DNA from: Pseudomonas sp. HAR-UPW-AIA-41
GTDB lineage: Bacteria; Pseudomonadota; Gammaproteobacteria; Pseudomonadales; Pseudomonadaceae
Reading direction: 5' to 3'
Assembly: GCF_002304225.1 (NCBI RefSeq)
Contig: NZ_NSLB01000005.1
Span: forward strand, 124,001-188,000
Length of the DNA stretch: 64,000 nucleotides
In this document: piece by piece, positions 21,087 through 33,404 of the stretch
How positions within the stretch are numbered: position 1 is the first letter of the stretch
Layout of the letters: each line of letters begins with the position of its first letter
Program-made: the position numbers and the translations under genes
The notes under the pieces: generated by a model
What the model was told of the DNA's origin: nothing
Database searches by the model: none
Seen by the model: the letters and a program-made list of their open reading frames with translations, nothing else

Positions 21087-22890
21087 ATGCCGTTGGCCAG
21101 CAGTGGCTGCACCTGGCCGTCGCGGTACTCGGCCCACGGCAGCTGGCGCTGCACGCGCTGGTCGGGCGTCAGGCTGAGGGCGCCTGAGGCGCCGTCGACA
21201 TGGGTGTCGGGCAGGGCCTTGAGCTGGCTCAGGCGCGGCGCCAGGCGGTAGGCATCAAGGCCCATGGCATACAGGCGGCCAAGCTGCCGCCGGCTTGTGG
21301 CCATTGGCTGGTGACCTGCTGACGCAGTGCATCGCTGCCATTGAGCAGCCAGGGGGTTTCGCAGAAACGGATGCCGTTGAGGTCGTTGTCCTGCGTGCCG
21401 TTGCTGCCGCTGAACAGATGCGAGGTGGCGTAGACCGGTACATCGCCGGCGTACTGGAAGGCCAGGGTCGGTTTGATCTGGCGTGCCTGTTGCGGGGTGG
21501 CAGCAAGGAAGATGAAGTCGACATCCTGCCGGCGCGTGGGTTGTGCGCTGACCGGTACGCCGAGGGTGTTTTGCAGGCGCTTGGCGCGTGCCTCGCTCTG
21601 GCGCAGCTGGAACAGATCGCCGATCTGTTGTGCCAGTTCCACCGGCTGGCTGACGCGGCTGGCGGCGATCAGCGTGCCGCCATTGGCCTGCCAGCTCTGC
21701 TGGAAGGCTGCCAGAACTCGGTCGCCCCATTCACTTTCCGGCACCAGTGCCACGGCGCGACGCATACCATCATCCCAGGCGCGTCGGGCTACTTCGCGTG
21801 CTTCGTCCTCGGCGGCCAGGCCGAACTGGAAGAGTTGCGCGGGGCCTTGCTGGCCGGCATCGGCATAGTTCAGTGCAAGGGTGGTAATGGGTAGTTGCGG
21901 GCGACTGGCCAGTTGCTTGACCAAGGGTTTTTCCAGTGGGCCGATGACCAGCTGCACGCCGTCGGCCTGAGCGTGGCGGTAGAAATCATCCAGAGAACTG
22001 AGGCGTGAGCTGTCGTAGAAGTCTATCTTCGGTGGGTTCTGCCCGGCCTGCTGGGCGGCGAAGTGACCGGCCATGAAGCCGTCGCGCAGAGCCTGGCTGA
22101 CCTGTGCGAGCTGTCCTTCGGCCGGTAGCAGTAGCGCGATACGGGTGAGTGGCTGACCAGCCAGTTGCAGAACCTTTTGCAGATCGGCCGGCAACTCGCG
22201 AGCAGCGGGATGATTCGGGTTGGCGCTGCGCCAGGCCTCGATCGCGCTCAGCTGCTGATCGGGTGTGGCGCTGGTTTTGGTCAGGCGTGCCAGCTCCAGC
22301 CATCCGCTGAGGTCGGCATCGCCCCCTGGCTGCAGTTGCTCCAGTGGCAGGCTGCTGACCAGCTTCCAGATAGCCGTCTGGTTGCTCGCGGCAGCTTCAC
22401 CGCTGAGCAGTGGGGCAATGAACACCCGCTCGCGCGCTGCATTCAGGATCTGCCCGCTGCCTTCAAGGGCGCGCGCACGCGCCAGCTGGCTGCGGATCTG
22501 CAGGTCGACCGGCAGAGCGCTGAGCTGTTCCAGGCTGGGGTGCTGAAGTGCCTTGAGGGCTGTTTTCGGCTTCTTGCGGGCGAGGGCTAGCTCGGCCGTC
22601 AGGGTGCTGGCGAAGACCTGCTGGGCTGGCTTTAGGCTGTCCAGGGATACTTGCTGCATGATGCTGCTGGCGCGGCCGATGTCCTGCTGGCGGAAAGCCT
22701 GATCGGCAGCGGAAAGGCGCAGCAGGCTGGCTTCTTCGCTGTTGGCCGTAGCGGCCTGTTCCAGCAGTTGTTCAATGCTGGCGGCAGGCGTGCGTGGCAG
22801 TTCGCCCAACGGATTGCTCGGTGTGCTGGCGCAGGCGCTCAGCAGGCTGGCGAGGAAAAGGGCGGAAAGCGGACGCAGGCTGGCGGTCAT
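21083..22890 (-). pseudogene. lpoA: Penicillin-binding protein activator LpoA, apparent one-base frameshift
   Basis: LpoA is an outer membrane lipoprotein that activates PBP1a. The start at 22890 gives a signal peptide ending in lipobox LLSAC. Then come an N-terminal helical TPR-like region and a C-terminal periplasmic-binding-protein fold. The reading frame from 22890 ends early at 21229 with an unrelated tail (AACMPWALMPTAWRRA). The expected C-terminus (GRLYAMGLDAYRLAPRLSQLK to the stop at 21083) continues in the frame reached by restoring one G near 21277-21285. Intact it would be about 602 residues. Either a real frameshift or a sequencing error; upstream and downstream parts are otherwise well conserved. 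Confidence 0.88.
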
Positions 22891-22923
22891 GGGCGATTCC
22901 ATTGCTCGTCGGGAAAGCCGCGA

Positions 22924-22978
22924 TTGTACCCAAGGGGCGGCGGTGGCGCGACGTGAGTGCGGGCAATCGCGATACACT
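22924..22978. promoter_or_regulatory. Divergent promoter region for lpoA and rsmI
   Basis: The 117-base gap has a -10-like TACAAT on the minus strand (22929-22924) facing lpoA and TACACT on the plus strand (22973-22978) facing rsmI, 30 bases before its start. Neither has a convincing -35 box. Confidence 0.35.
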
Positions 22979-23007
22979 AGGCGCCTTTCGCTGGATCGAG
23001 GTGGGCT

Positions 23008-23859
23008 GTGAGTACTTTTGGAACCTTGTATGTCGTGGCCACGCCGATTGGCAATCTGGATGACATTAGTGCGCGCGCCCTGCGGGTGTTGCGCGAGGTG
23101 GCGCTGATCGCTGCCGAGGACACGCGCCATTCGCAGCGGCTGCTGCAGCATTTCGGCATTGGCACCCCGTTGGCGGCCTGCCATGAACATAATGAGCGTG
23201 ATCAGGGTGGGCGTTTTATCGGTCGCCTGCAGGCGGGTGAAGATGTTGCGCTGATTTCCGATGCCGGCACGCCGCTGATATCCGATCCGGGTTTTCATCT
23301 GGTGCGCTCTGCGCGGGCGGCTGGCATTCCGGTTGTGCCGGTGCCGGGGGCCTGCGCGCTGATTGCTGCCCTGTCGGCGGCTGGGCTGCCATCGGATCGT
23401 TTCATCTTCGAGGGGTTCCTGCCGGCCAAGGCGACGGGGCGTCGTCAGCGCCTCGAGGCGCTGCGCGAAGAGCCGCGGACGTTGCTGTTTTACGAGGCGC
23501 CACATCGTCTGCTGGAGAGCGTCGAGGACATGCTGGCGGTGTTCGGTCCCGAGCGTCCCGCGTTGCTGGCGCGTGAGCTGACCAAGACCTTCGAGACCCT
23601 CAAGGGGTTGCCGTTGGCCGAGCTGCGCGAGTTCATTGCTGCCGACAGCAACCAGCAGCGTGGTGAGTGCGTGCTGTTGGTGGGTGGCTGGCAGGCGCCG
23701 GAAGGTGAAGAGGCTGTCTCGGCGGAGAGCTTGCGCGTGCTTGATCTGCTGCTGGCGGAAATGCCGGTCAAGCGTGCGGCGGCGCTGGCTGCAGAGATCA
23801 CCGGGGTGCGCAAGAACCTGCTGTATCAGGCCGCGCTGGAGCGTCAGGGCAAGGCTTAA
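23008..23859 (+). CDS. rsmI: 16S rRNA (cytidine(1402)-2'-O)-methyltransferase
   Basis: A 283-residue SAM-dependent tetrapyrrole-methylase-fold enzyme that 2'-O-methylates C1402 in the decoding centre. The N-terminal [13 protein letters not shown] and the glycine-rich [13 protein letters not shown] are typical. The start is GTG at 23008, with GAGG about 7 bases upstream. It is divergent from lpoA. The TAA stop codon is the first three bases of a 146-bp palindromic repeat that fills the space up to rnpB. Confidence 0.95.
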   Translation: MSTFGTLYVVATPIGNLDDISARALRVLREVALIAAEDTRHSQRLLQHFGIGTPLAACHEHNERDQGGRFIGRLQAGEDVALISDAGTPLISDPGFHLVRSARAAGIPVVPVPGACALIAALSAAGLPSDRFIFEGFLPAKATGRRQRLEALREEPRTLLFYEAPHRLLESVEDMLAVFGPERPALLARELTKTFETLKGLPLAELREFIAADSNQQRGECVLLVGGWQAPEGEEAVSAESLRVLDLLLAEMPVKRAAALAAEITGVRKNLLYQAALERQGKA

Positions 23860-24002
23860 CAGGCTGTTGAAAAACTACCTGCGTTGCCAGCGCGGCGTTA
23901 AAAGCAGGCTCAAAATGCTCATTTACCATTCGTAAACTGCGCTTTTTCGCCTGTTTTTGCCTTGCGCTGGCGGCCTCGCCAGCGTTTTTCAACAGCCTGT
24001 TA
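23857..24002. repeat. Palindromic repeat element A with 19-bp terminal inverted repeats
   Basis: Bases 23857-23875 and 23984-24002 are perfect 19-bp inverted repeats (TAACAGGCTGTTGAAAAAC and its complement). Inside are shorter complementary arms (AGCAGGC/GCCTGTTT) and an apical hairpin TTTAC-CATTC-GTAAA. No open frame is inside. The left end supplies the rsmI stop codon; the right end stops 2 bases before the rnpB -35 box. A related element is at 54673-54792. It looks like a MITE or REP-type unit and may also end rsmI transcription. Confidence 0.85.
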
Positions 24003-24004
24003 GC

Positions 24005-24033
24005 TTGTTCCACTGCGCTGCAATGGGTAACCT
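24005..24033 (+). promoter_or_regulatory. Sigma-70 promoter of rnpB
   Basis: TTGTTC (24005-24010), a 17-base spacer, then TAACCT (24028-24033). The start point expected 7 bases further agrees with the rnpB 5' end near 24041. Confidence 0.6.
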
Positions 24034-24040
24034 TGTTGGC

Positions 24041-24391
24041 GGAGAGTCGGTTGGACAGTCGCTGCCTTCGCAAGAAGGGGGAGGAAAGTCCGGGCTCCAT
24101 AGGGCAGAGTGCCAGGTAACGCCTGGGAGGCGCGAGCCTACGGAAAGTGCCACAGAAAACAACCGCCTAAGCGCGCAAGCGCCGGTAAGGGTGAAAAGGT
24201 GCGGTAAGAGCGCACCGCACGGCTGGTAACAGTCCGTGGCTAGGCAAACCCCACTCGGAGCAAGACCAAATAGGGTTCCATTGGCGCGGCCCGCGTTGGA
24301 ACCGGGTAGGTTGCTAAAGGCATGCAGTGATGTATGTCGTAGAGGAATGGCTGTCCTCGACAGAACCCGGCTTACAGACCGACTCTCCACC
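24041..24391 (+). ncRNA. rnpB: RNase P RNA component, bacterial type A
   Basis: About 350 bases with the conserved RNase P core: GAGGAAAGTCCGGGCTCC and CAGAGTGCCAGGTAACGCC after the 5' stem, GTGAAAAGGTGCGGTAAGAG and GGCTGGTAACAGTCCG in the middle, and GACAGAACCCGGCTTA near the 3' end. The P1 helix closes by GGAGAGTCGG (24041-24050) with CCGACTCTCC (24379-24388). This is the ribozyme that matures tRNA 5' ends. Ends are good to a few bases. It sits between rsmI and mraZ as in other Pseudomonas. Confidence 0.97.
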
Positions 24392-24596
24392 TCTTTCTGC
24401 TTAATCTGCTTTTGCTGTTTTCCCACCTGCTCAATATCTAAAAATTCTTACTCTTAAGAAGTTACTTTAAGTTCAGCGCTCAGCTCTCTGAGCGGGTGAA
24501 ATATTGCCTCAAAATCCCCCGCCAAAAACCCGCTAAAACCCCCTCGAATCGTCGCTAAATCTACGTTCTGTAAGGATTTTTCCCTCAAGGCTCGCC
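24392..24596. other. Non-coding gap between rnpB and the mra promoter
   Basis: AT-richer than its surroundings and without a credible gene. It holds a perfect 7-bp hairpin CGCTCAG-CTCT-CTGAGCG (24477-24494) and a weak TTCTTA/TAAGAA hairpin (24445-24460) that could form the end of rnpB precursor transcripts. Nothing else was seen. Confidence 0.6.
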
Positions 24597-24626
24597 TTGA
24601 CGGTGGGGAGCTTGCGTTCCTATAGT
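24597..24626 (+). promoter_or_regulatory. Main promoter of the mra/dcw cluster
   Basis: TTGACG (24597-24602), an 18-base spacer, then TATAGT (24621-24626): near-consensus sigma-70. Start of transcription is expected near 24633, giving a leader of about 70 bases before mraZ. Confidence 0.75.
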
Positions 24627-24632
24627 GTGCGA

Positions 24633-24658
24633 AAGTGGTATGAAGTGGGTTGAAGTGG
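24633..24658 (+). promoter_or_regulatory. MraZ-box: three AAGTGG direct repeats, 10-bp period
   Basis: AAGTGG occurs at 24633, 24643 and 24653, exactly 10 bases apart, directly after the -10 box. Known MraZ operators are TGGG- or AGTG-type direct repeats with about 5-base spacers, so this is the expected site of MraZ autoregulation, covering the transcription start. Confidence 0.8.
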
Positions 24659-24701
24659 TTTTTTAAGCACGGAAAGCTAGTTAATAAGGGGAAGCGCAAT
24701 C

Positions 24702-25157
24702 TTGTTTCGCGGAGCTAACGCCATCAGTCTCGACGCCAAAGGGCGCCTCGCGATGCCGAGTCGGTATCGTGATGAGCTGCTTTCGCGTTGTGCCGGCCAG
24801 CTCATCGTGACGGTTGATGCTGTTGACCCCTGCCTGTGCGTCTACCCGCTGACTGAGTGGGAGCTGATCGAAGCCAAATTGCGTCAGCTGCCATCCCTTG
24901 TTGAAGAAAACCGTCGCCTGCAGCGCGTGCTGATCGGTAATGCCGTGGATCTGGAGCTGGACAGCAATGGCCGCTTCCTGGTGCCGCCGCGTCTGCGTGA
25001 GCACGCAGGTCTGGACAAGCACGCGATGCTGGTTGGGCAGCTGAACAAGTTTCAGCTGTGGAATGAAAGTGCCTGGAACGCGCTGGCAGAGGCGGATCTG
25101 GCGGCCATCAAACAACCTGGCGGTCTGCCGGATGAACTGCGTGATCTGATCCTGTGA
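24702..25157 (+). CDS. mraZ: Transcriptional regulator MraZ
   Basis: A 151-residue tandem AbrB/MraZ-fold protein (two copies, about residues 5-55 and 75-130, each with a DxxGR-type signature: [14 protein letters not shown] and [14 protein letters not shown]). It oligomerises and binds direct repeats upstream of its own gene to control the division and wall cluster. The start is TTG, with AAGGGGAA upstream, giving the conserved [15 protein letters not shown]. It is the first gene of the dcw cluster and overlaps the region of the rsmH start. Confidence 0.96.
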   Translation: MFRGANAISLDAKGRLAMPSRYRDELLSRCAGQLIVTVDAVDPCLCVYPLTEWELIEAKLRQLPSLVEENRRLQRVLIGNAVDLELDSNGRFLVPPRLREHAGLDKHAMLVGQLNKFQLWNESAWNALAEADLAAIKQPGGLPDELRDLIL

Positions 25158-25159
25158 CT

Positions 25160-28141
<2,982 letters not shown>

Positions 28142-28142
<1 letters not shown>

Positions 28143-29605
28143 TGCCTATGCCGCTCAATCAATTCATGCTGCAGGCGGAGAGCTCAACGCTGATTCGCGA
28201 GCTGACCCTGGACAGCCGCGCGGTCAAGGCCGGTGATCTGTTTCTGGCCATTCCCGGAACCCGCAGCGATGGCCGCGACCATATCGCCGACGCCATCGGC
28301 CGTGGCGCCGCGGCGGTGGCCTACGAAAGCGAAGGCGCGCCGCAGATGAGCGATAGCGCGGCTCAGCTGTTGCCGGTCAAGGGGCTGGCGCAGCAGTTGT
28401 CGGCCATCGCCGGGCGCTTTTATGGCGAACCGAGCCGCGGTCTGCATCTGGTCGGGGTGACCGGCACCAATGGCAAGACCAGCGTAAGCCAGCTGATCGC
28501 TCAGGCCCTTGACCTGCTTGGCGAGCGCTGCGGCCTGATCGGTACTCTGGGTGTCGGCTTCTTCGACGCTCTGGAGAGCGGCAAGCACACCACGCCTGAT
28601 CCGCTGGCTGTGCAGGCCACCCTGGCCCGCCTCAAGCAGGCCGGCGCTCGTGCCGTGGCCATGGAGGTTTCCTCCCATGGTCTGGAGCAAGGGCGCGTGG
28701 CGGCGCTGGATTTCGATGTGGCGGTGTTCACCAACCTGTCGCGTGATCACCTGGATTACCACGGCAGCATGGAGGCCTATGGCGCGGCCAAGGCCAAGCT
28801 GTTCGCCTGGCCGCAGCTCAAGTGCCGGGTGATCAATCTGGACGACGCCTTCGGTCGCCAGCTGGCTGCCGGGGTCGCCGAGTCACGCCTGATCGGCTAC
28901 AGCCTGGAAAATGCCGATGCCTACCTGTACTGCTCAGAAGCCCGCTTCAGCAATGACGGCATCGAAGCACGCATCGTCTCGCCGCAAGGTGCCGGCCTGC
29001 TGCGTAGCCCGCTGCTGGGTCGTTTCAACCTGAGCAACCTCTTGGCGGTAGTCGGGGCCTTGCTGGGTCTGAACTATCCGCTGGACGAAATTCTCGCGGT
29101 CATGCCGAAATTGCAGGGCCCGGTAGGCCGCATGCAGCGTCTGGGCGGCGGTGCGCAGCCACTGGTTGTCGTGGATTACGCGCACACCCCGGATGCTCTG
29201 GAGCAGGTGCTGCGGGCGCTGCGTCCGCATGTGCAGGGCGAGCTGCTGTGCCTGTTCGGTTGCGGTGGTGACCGTGACCGTGGCAAGCGCCCGCTGATGG
29301 CGCAGATTGCCGAGGCGCTGGCCGATCGTGTGCTGGTTACCGACGACAACCCGCGCACGGAAGAGCCGGCACAGATTTTTGCCGACATTCGCGCCGGCTT
29401 CGCCCAGGCCGAGGCTGTGCAGTTCCTGCACGGTCGCGGCGAGGCCATCGCGCAGCTGATCGCCGCCGCCAAGGTCGGTGACGTGGTGGTGCTGGCCGGC
29501 AAGGGGCATGAGGACTACCAGGAGATTCACGGCGAGCGCCTGCATTTCTCCGATCTTGAAGAGGCGGCCAAGGCTCTGGCGGCACGCGAGGTGAAGCATG
29601 CTTAA
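28142..29605 (+). CDS. murE: UDP-MurNAc-tripeptide synthetase MurE (meso-DAP adding)
   Basis: A 487-residue Mur ligase. The ATP site is GVTGTNGKTS, and the DNPR motif in TDDNPRTEEP marks the meso-diaminopimelate specificity loop rather than lysine. It adds the third residue of the stem peptide in the cytoplasm. ATG 28142 overlaps the ftsI stop by one base, with AAGGAGGG about 8 bases upstream; a second ATG two codons later is possible. The 3' end overlaps murF by 8 bases. Confidence 0.96.
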
Positions 29606-30965
29606 AGCGCTGCGGCTCAGCGAAGTGGCCAATGCCCTCGGCGCACGTGTAGTGGGCGCCGATGTGGCCTTTGCTGCCGTGAGCACCGACAGCCGCAAGA
29701 TCGAGGCCGGTCAGTTGTTCGTCGCTCTGGTTGGCCCCAACTTCGACGGCCATAACTACCTGGCAGACGTGGCGGCCAAGGGCGCCGTTGCCGCGCTGGT
29801 ACAGCGCGAGGTGCCGGGTGCAGGCCTGCCGCAGCTGGTGGTGGCCGATACCCGTATTGCGCTGGGGCAACTGGGCGCGCTGAACCGTGCCGCCTTCAGC
29901 GGCCCGCTGGTCGCGGTCACCGGCTCCTCCGGCAAGACCACGGTCAAGGAAATGCTCGCCAGCATTCTTTCGACCCTGGGGCCGGTCCTGGCGACCCGTG
30001 GCAACCTGAACAATGATCTCGGTGTGCCGCTGACCCTGCTGGAACTGGCGCCCGAGCACCGCAGTGCCGTGATTGAGCTGGGTGCCAACCATGTCGGCGA
30101 GATTGCCTACACCGTGGCGCTGACCCGGCCGCAGGTGGCGATCCTGAACAATGCCGGCAATGCCCACGTTGGCGAGTTCGGTGGTCCGGAGAAGATTGTC
30201 CAGGCCAAGGGCGAAATTCTCGAAGGGCTGACCGCCGATGGCGTGGCCGTGCTCAATCTTGACCAGGCGGCCTTTGCTACCTGGCGGCAGCGTGTCGGTG
30301 AGCGCCCCGTGCTGACCTTTGCCCTGAACAACCCCCAGGCCGATTTCCATGCCAGCGCCATCGAGCATGATGCGCGCGGCTGCCCGGCCTTCACCCTGCA
30401 CAGCCCGGCGGGCGAGGTGCGGGTGCAGCTCAATCTGCTGGGTCTGCACAATGTTGCCAATGCCCTGGCCGCGGCGGCTGCGGCGCACACGCTGAACGTG
30501 CCGCTGGTCGGGATCCGGCAGGGGCTGGAAAGCCTGCAACCGGTCAAAGGCCGCGCCGTTGCTCGTGTGGCGACGAATGGCGCGCGACTGATCGACGATA
30601 CCTACAACGCCAACCCGGTCGCTGTGTGCGCCGCGGTTGATATACTCGCCGCCTTCCCCGGTCGCACCGTTCTGGTGCTGGGGGATATTGGCGAGTTGGG
30701 CGAATGGGCCGAGCAAGGCCATCGCGACGTCGGCACTTACGCGGCCGGCAAAGTCGACGCGCTGTATGCCGTCGGCCCGCTGATGCGCCATGCGGTAGCC
30801 GCATTCGGCGCCGAAGGCCGCCACTTTGCCGATCAGGCCAGCCTGATCGCCGCACTGGCCGCCGAGCAGGGACCCTCTACCACGCTATTGATCAAAGGTT
30901 CGCGCAGTGCGGCTATGGACAAGGTCGTCGCTGCACTTTGCGCATCCACCGAGGAGACTCACTAA
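29598..30965 (+). CDS. murF: UDP-MurNAc-tripeptide:D-Ala-D-Ala ligase MurF
   Basis: A 455-residue Mur ligase that adds D-Ala-D-Ala to complete the pentapeptide. The ATP-binding loop is [12 protein letters not shown], followed by the central [14 protein letters not shown] and DDTYNANP blocks characteristic of MurF. It overlaps murE by 8 bases and mraY by one base (TAATG). Confidence 0.96.
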   Translation: MLKALRLSEVANALGARVVGADVAFAAVSTDSRKIEAGQLFVALVGPNFDGHNYLADVAAKGAVAALVQREVPGAGLPQLVVADTRIALGQLGALNRAAFSGPLVAVTGSSGKTTVKEMLASILSTLGPVLATRGNLNNDLGVPLTLLELAPEHRSAVIELGANHVGEIAYTVALTRPQVAILNNAGNAHVGEFGGPEKIVQAKGEILEGLTADGVAVLNLDQAAFATWRQRVGERPVLTFALNNPQADFHASAIEHDARGCPAFTLHSPAGEVRVQLNLLGLHNVANALAAAAAAHTLNVPLVGIRQGLESLQPVKGRAVARVATNGARLIDDTYNANPVAVCAAVDILAAFPGRTVLVLGDIGELGEWAEQGHRDVGTYAAGKVDALYAVGPLMRHAVAAFGAEGRHFADQASLIAALAAEQGPSTTLLIKGSRSAAMDKVVAALCASTEETH

Positions 30966-32047
30966 TGCTGCTGCTGCTGGCGGAGTACCTGCAACAGTTT
31001 CACACCGGCTTCGGCGTGTTCCAGTACCTGACCCTGCGCGGGATTCTCGGGGTACTGACAGCCCTGGCCCTGTCGCTGTGGCTGGGCCCGTGGATGATTC
31101 GCACCCTGCAGATTCGCCAGATCGGCCAGGCCGTGCGCAACGATGGCCCGCAGTCGCACCTGTCGAAGAAGGGCACGCCGACCATGGGTGGCGCGCTGAT
31201 TCTCACCGCCATCGCCGTGAGCACTCTGCTGTGGGCTGACCTGACCAACCGCTATGTGTGGACCGTACTGGCCGTGACCCTGCTGTTCGGCGCCATCGGC
31301 TGGGTGGATGACTACCGCAAGGTGATCGAGAAGAACTCCCGTGGCCTGCCGAGCCGCTGGAAGTATTTCTGGCAGTCGGTATTCGGTCTCGCCGCCGCGG
31401 TGTTCCTGTATGTGACCGCGCAGAGTCCTGTGGAAACCACCCTGATCGTGCCGATGCTCAAGGACGTGGCCATTCCGCTGGGTGTGGGCTTCGTGGTGCT
31501 GACCTACTTCGTCATCGTCGGCACCAGCAATGCGGTGAACCTGACCGACGGGCTCGATGGCCTGGCCATCCTGCCGACCGTGCTGGTGGGCGGCGCACTG
31601 GGCATCTTCTGCTACCTGTCGGGCAACATTAAGTTCGCCGAATACCTGTTCATCCCCTATGTGCCGGGCTCCGGCGAGCTGATCGTGTTCTGCGCCGCGC
31701 TGGTCGGTGCGGGTCTGGGCTTCCTGTGGTTCAACACCTACCCGGCTCAGGTGTTCATGGGCGACGTGGGCGCGCTGGCGCTGGGTGCGGCGCTCGGCAC
31801 CATCGCCGTGATCGTTCGTCAGGAGATCGTGCTGTTCATCATGGGCGGCGTGTTCGTCATGGAAACCCTGTCGGTGATGATCCAGGTCGCCAGCTTCAAG
31901 CTGACCGGCAAGCGCGTGTTCCGCATGGCGCCGATCCATCACCACTTCGAACTGAAAGGCTGGCCGGAGCCGCGCGTGATCGTGCGCTTCTGGATCATCA
32001 CCGTGATTCTGGTGCTGATCGGCCTGGCCACCCTGAAGCTGCGTTGA
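30965..32047 (+). CDS. mraY: Phospho-MurNAc-pentapeptide transferase MraY
   Basis: A 360-residue polytopic inner membrane enzyme (about ten helices) that forms lipid I from UDP-MurNAc-pentapeptide and undecaprenyl phosphate. Conserved signatures are [14 protein letters not shown] with the paired aspartates, [10 protein letters not shown] and the cytoplasmic HHHFELKGW loop. The short start at 30965 (MLLLLAEYL) was chosen; longer frames upstream lie inside murF. Confidence 0.97.
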   Translation: MLLLLAEYLQQFHTGFGVFQYLTLRGILGVLTALALSLWLGPWMIRTLQIRQIGQAVRNDGPQSHLSKKGTPTMGGALILTAIAVSTLLWADLTNRYVWTVLAVTLLFGAIGWVDDYRKVIEKNSRGLPSRWKYFWQSVFGLAAAVFLYVTAQSPVETTLIVPMLKDVAIPLGVGFVVLTYFVIVGTSNAVNLTDGLDGLAILPTVLVGGALGIFCYLSGNIKFAEYLFIPYVPGSGELIVFCAALVGAGLGFLWFNTYPAQVFMGDVGALALGAALGTIAVIVRQEIVLFIMGGVFVMETLSVMIQVASFKLTGKRVFRMAPIHHHFELKGWPEPRVIVRFWIITVILVLIGLATLKLR

Positions 32048-32057
32048 GGACTGACCT

Positions 32058-33404
32058 GTGAGCCTGATCGCTTCCGACCAATTCCGCATCGTTGTCGGCC
32101 TCGGCAAGAGCGGCATGTCCCTGGTGCGCTTCCTAGCGCGTCAGGGTCTGCGCTTTGCCGTGGCTGATACCCGCGCGAATCCGCCGGAGCTGGCCACCCT
32201 GCAGCGCGACTATCCGGAAGTGGAAGTCCGCTGCGGTGAACTGGATGTGGAGTTCCTCTGCCGCGCCAGCGAGCTGTATGTCAGCCCCGGTCTGGCCGTG
32301 GCCACCCCGGCTCTGCAGGAGGCCGCCGCGCGCGGCGTCAAACTGTCGGGTGATATCGACCTGTTTGCCCGTTATGCCAAGGCACCGATCATTGCCATTA
32401 CCGGCTCCAATGCCAAGAGCACGGTGACCACTCTGGTCGGCGAAATGGCCGCCGAGGCCGGCAAGAAGGTCGCTGTGGGCGGCAATCTCGGCACCCCGGC
32501 GCTGGATCTGCTCAGCGACGAAGTGGAGCTGTATGTGCTGGAGCTGTCCAGCTTCCAGCTGGAAACCACCGAGCGCCTGAATGCCGCAGTGGCGACCTGC
32601 CTCAATCTCAGCGAAGACCACATGGACCGTTATGCGGACATGCAGCAGTACCACCTGGCCAAGCACCGCATCTTCCGTGGCGCGCAGCAGGTAGTGGTCA
32701 ATCGTGATGATGGCCTGTCGCGTCCGTTGGTGGCCGATCAGTTGCCGTGCTGGACCTTCGGTCTGGGCAAGCCGGACTTCAAGGGCTTTGGCCTTACCGA
32801 GCGCGAAGGCGAGAAGTGGCTGACCTTCCAGTTCGAGCCGCTGCTGCCGACCCGTGAGCTGAAAATGCGCGGTGTGCACAACCAGAGCAACGCCCTGGCG
32901 GCCCTGGCACTGGGGCACGCCGCCGGCCTGCCGTTCGCGCCGATGCTGGCGACCCTGCAGCGTTTCGTCGGTCTCGATCATCGCTGTCAGTGGGTGTGTG
33001 AGCACTCCGGAGTCAGCTATTACAACGACTCCAAGGCCACCAACGTCGGCGCCGCACTGGCTGCCATCGAGGGGCTGGGCGCGGATATCGCCGGCAAGCT
33101 GGTGCTGATCGCCGGTGGCGATGGCAAGGGCGCCGACTTCGCTGCGCTGCAGGCGCCGGTGGCCAGGTTCTGCCGCGCCGTGGTGCTGCTGGGCCGTGAC
33201 GCCGAGCGTCTGGCCACAGCGTTGGGCGATGCGGTACCGCTGCTGCGTGTGCAGAGCCTGGACGAGGCCGTGCAGCGCGCCGCCGAGCTGGCCCAGAGTG
33301 GTGATGCCGTACTGCTGTCGCCGGCCTGCGCCAGCTTGGACATGTTCAAGAACTTCGAAGAGCGCGGCCGTCTGTTCGCCGCCGCAGCGCAGGCCCTGGC
33401 ATGA
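32058..33404 (+). CDS. murD: UDP-MurNAc-L-alanine:D-glutamate ligase MurD
   Basis: A 448-residue Mur ligase adding D-glutamate as second residue. The N-terminal Rossmann-like domain starts VVGLGKSGMS, and the P-loop is GSNAKSTVTTL. The start is GTG at 32058 with GAGGA about 9 bases upstream. Its stop overlaps the ftsW ATG (ATGA). Confidence 0.96.
   Translation: MSLIASDQFRIVVGLGKSGMSLVRFLARQGLRFAVADTRANPPELATLQRDYPEVEVRCGELDVEFLCRASELYVSPGLAVATPALQEAAARGVKLSGDIDLFARYAKAPIIAITGSNAKSTVTTLVGEMAAEAGKKVAVGGNLGTPALDLLSDEVELYVLELSSFQLETTERLNAAVATCLNLSEDHMDRYADMQQYHLAKHRIFRGAQQVVVNRDDGLSRPLVADQLPCWTFGLGKPDFKGFGLTEREGEKWLTFQFEPLLPTRELKMRGVHNQSNALAALALGHAAGLPFAPMLATLQRFVGLDHRCQWVCEHSGVSYYNDSKATNVGAALAAIEGLGADIAGKLVLIAGGDGKGADFAALQAPVARFCRAVVLLGRDAERLATALGDAVPLLRVQSLDEAVQRAAELAQSGDAVLLSPACASLDMFKNFEERGRLFAAAAQALA

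Noticed and set aside
21087..21137. Longer N-terminus for YraN from 21137
   Set aside because: It would overlap lpoA coding sequence by over 50 bases and exceed family length; the TTG at 21086 overlaps the lpoA stop as a coupled start.
24236..24457. Short open frames over and beside rnpB
   Set aside because: They lie on the RNase P RNA, whose conserved structure explains the sequence.
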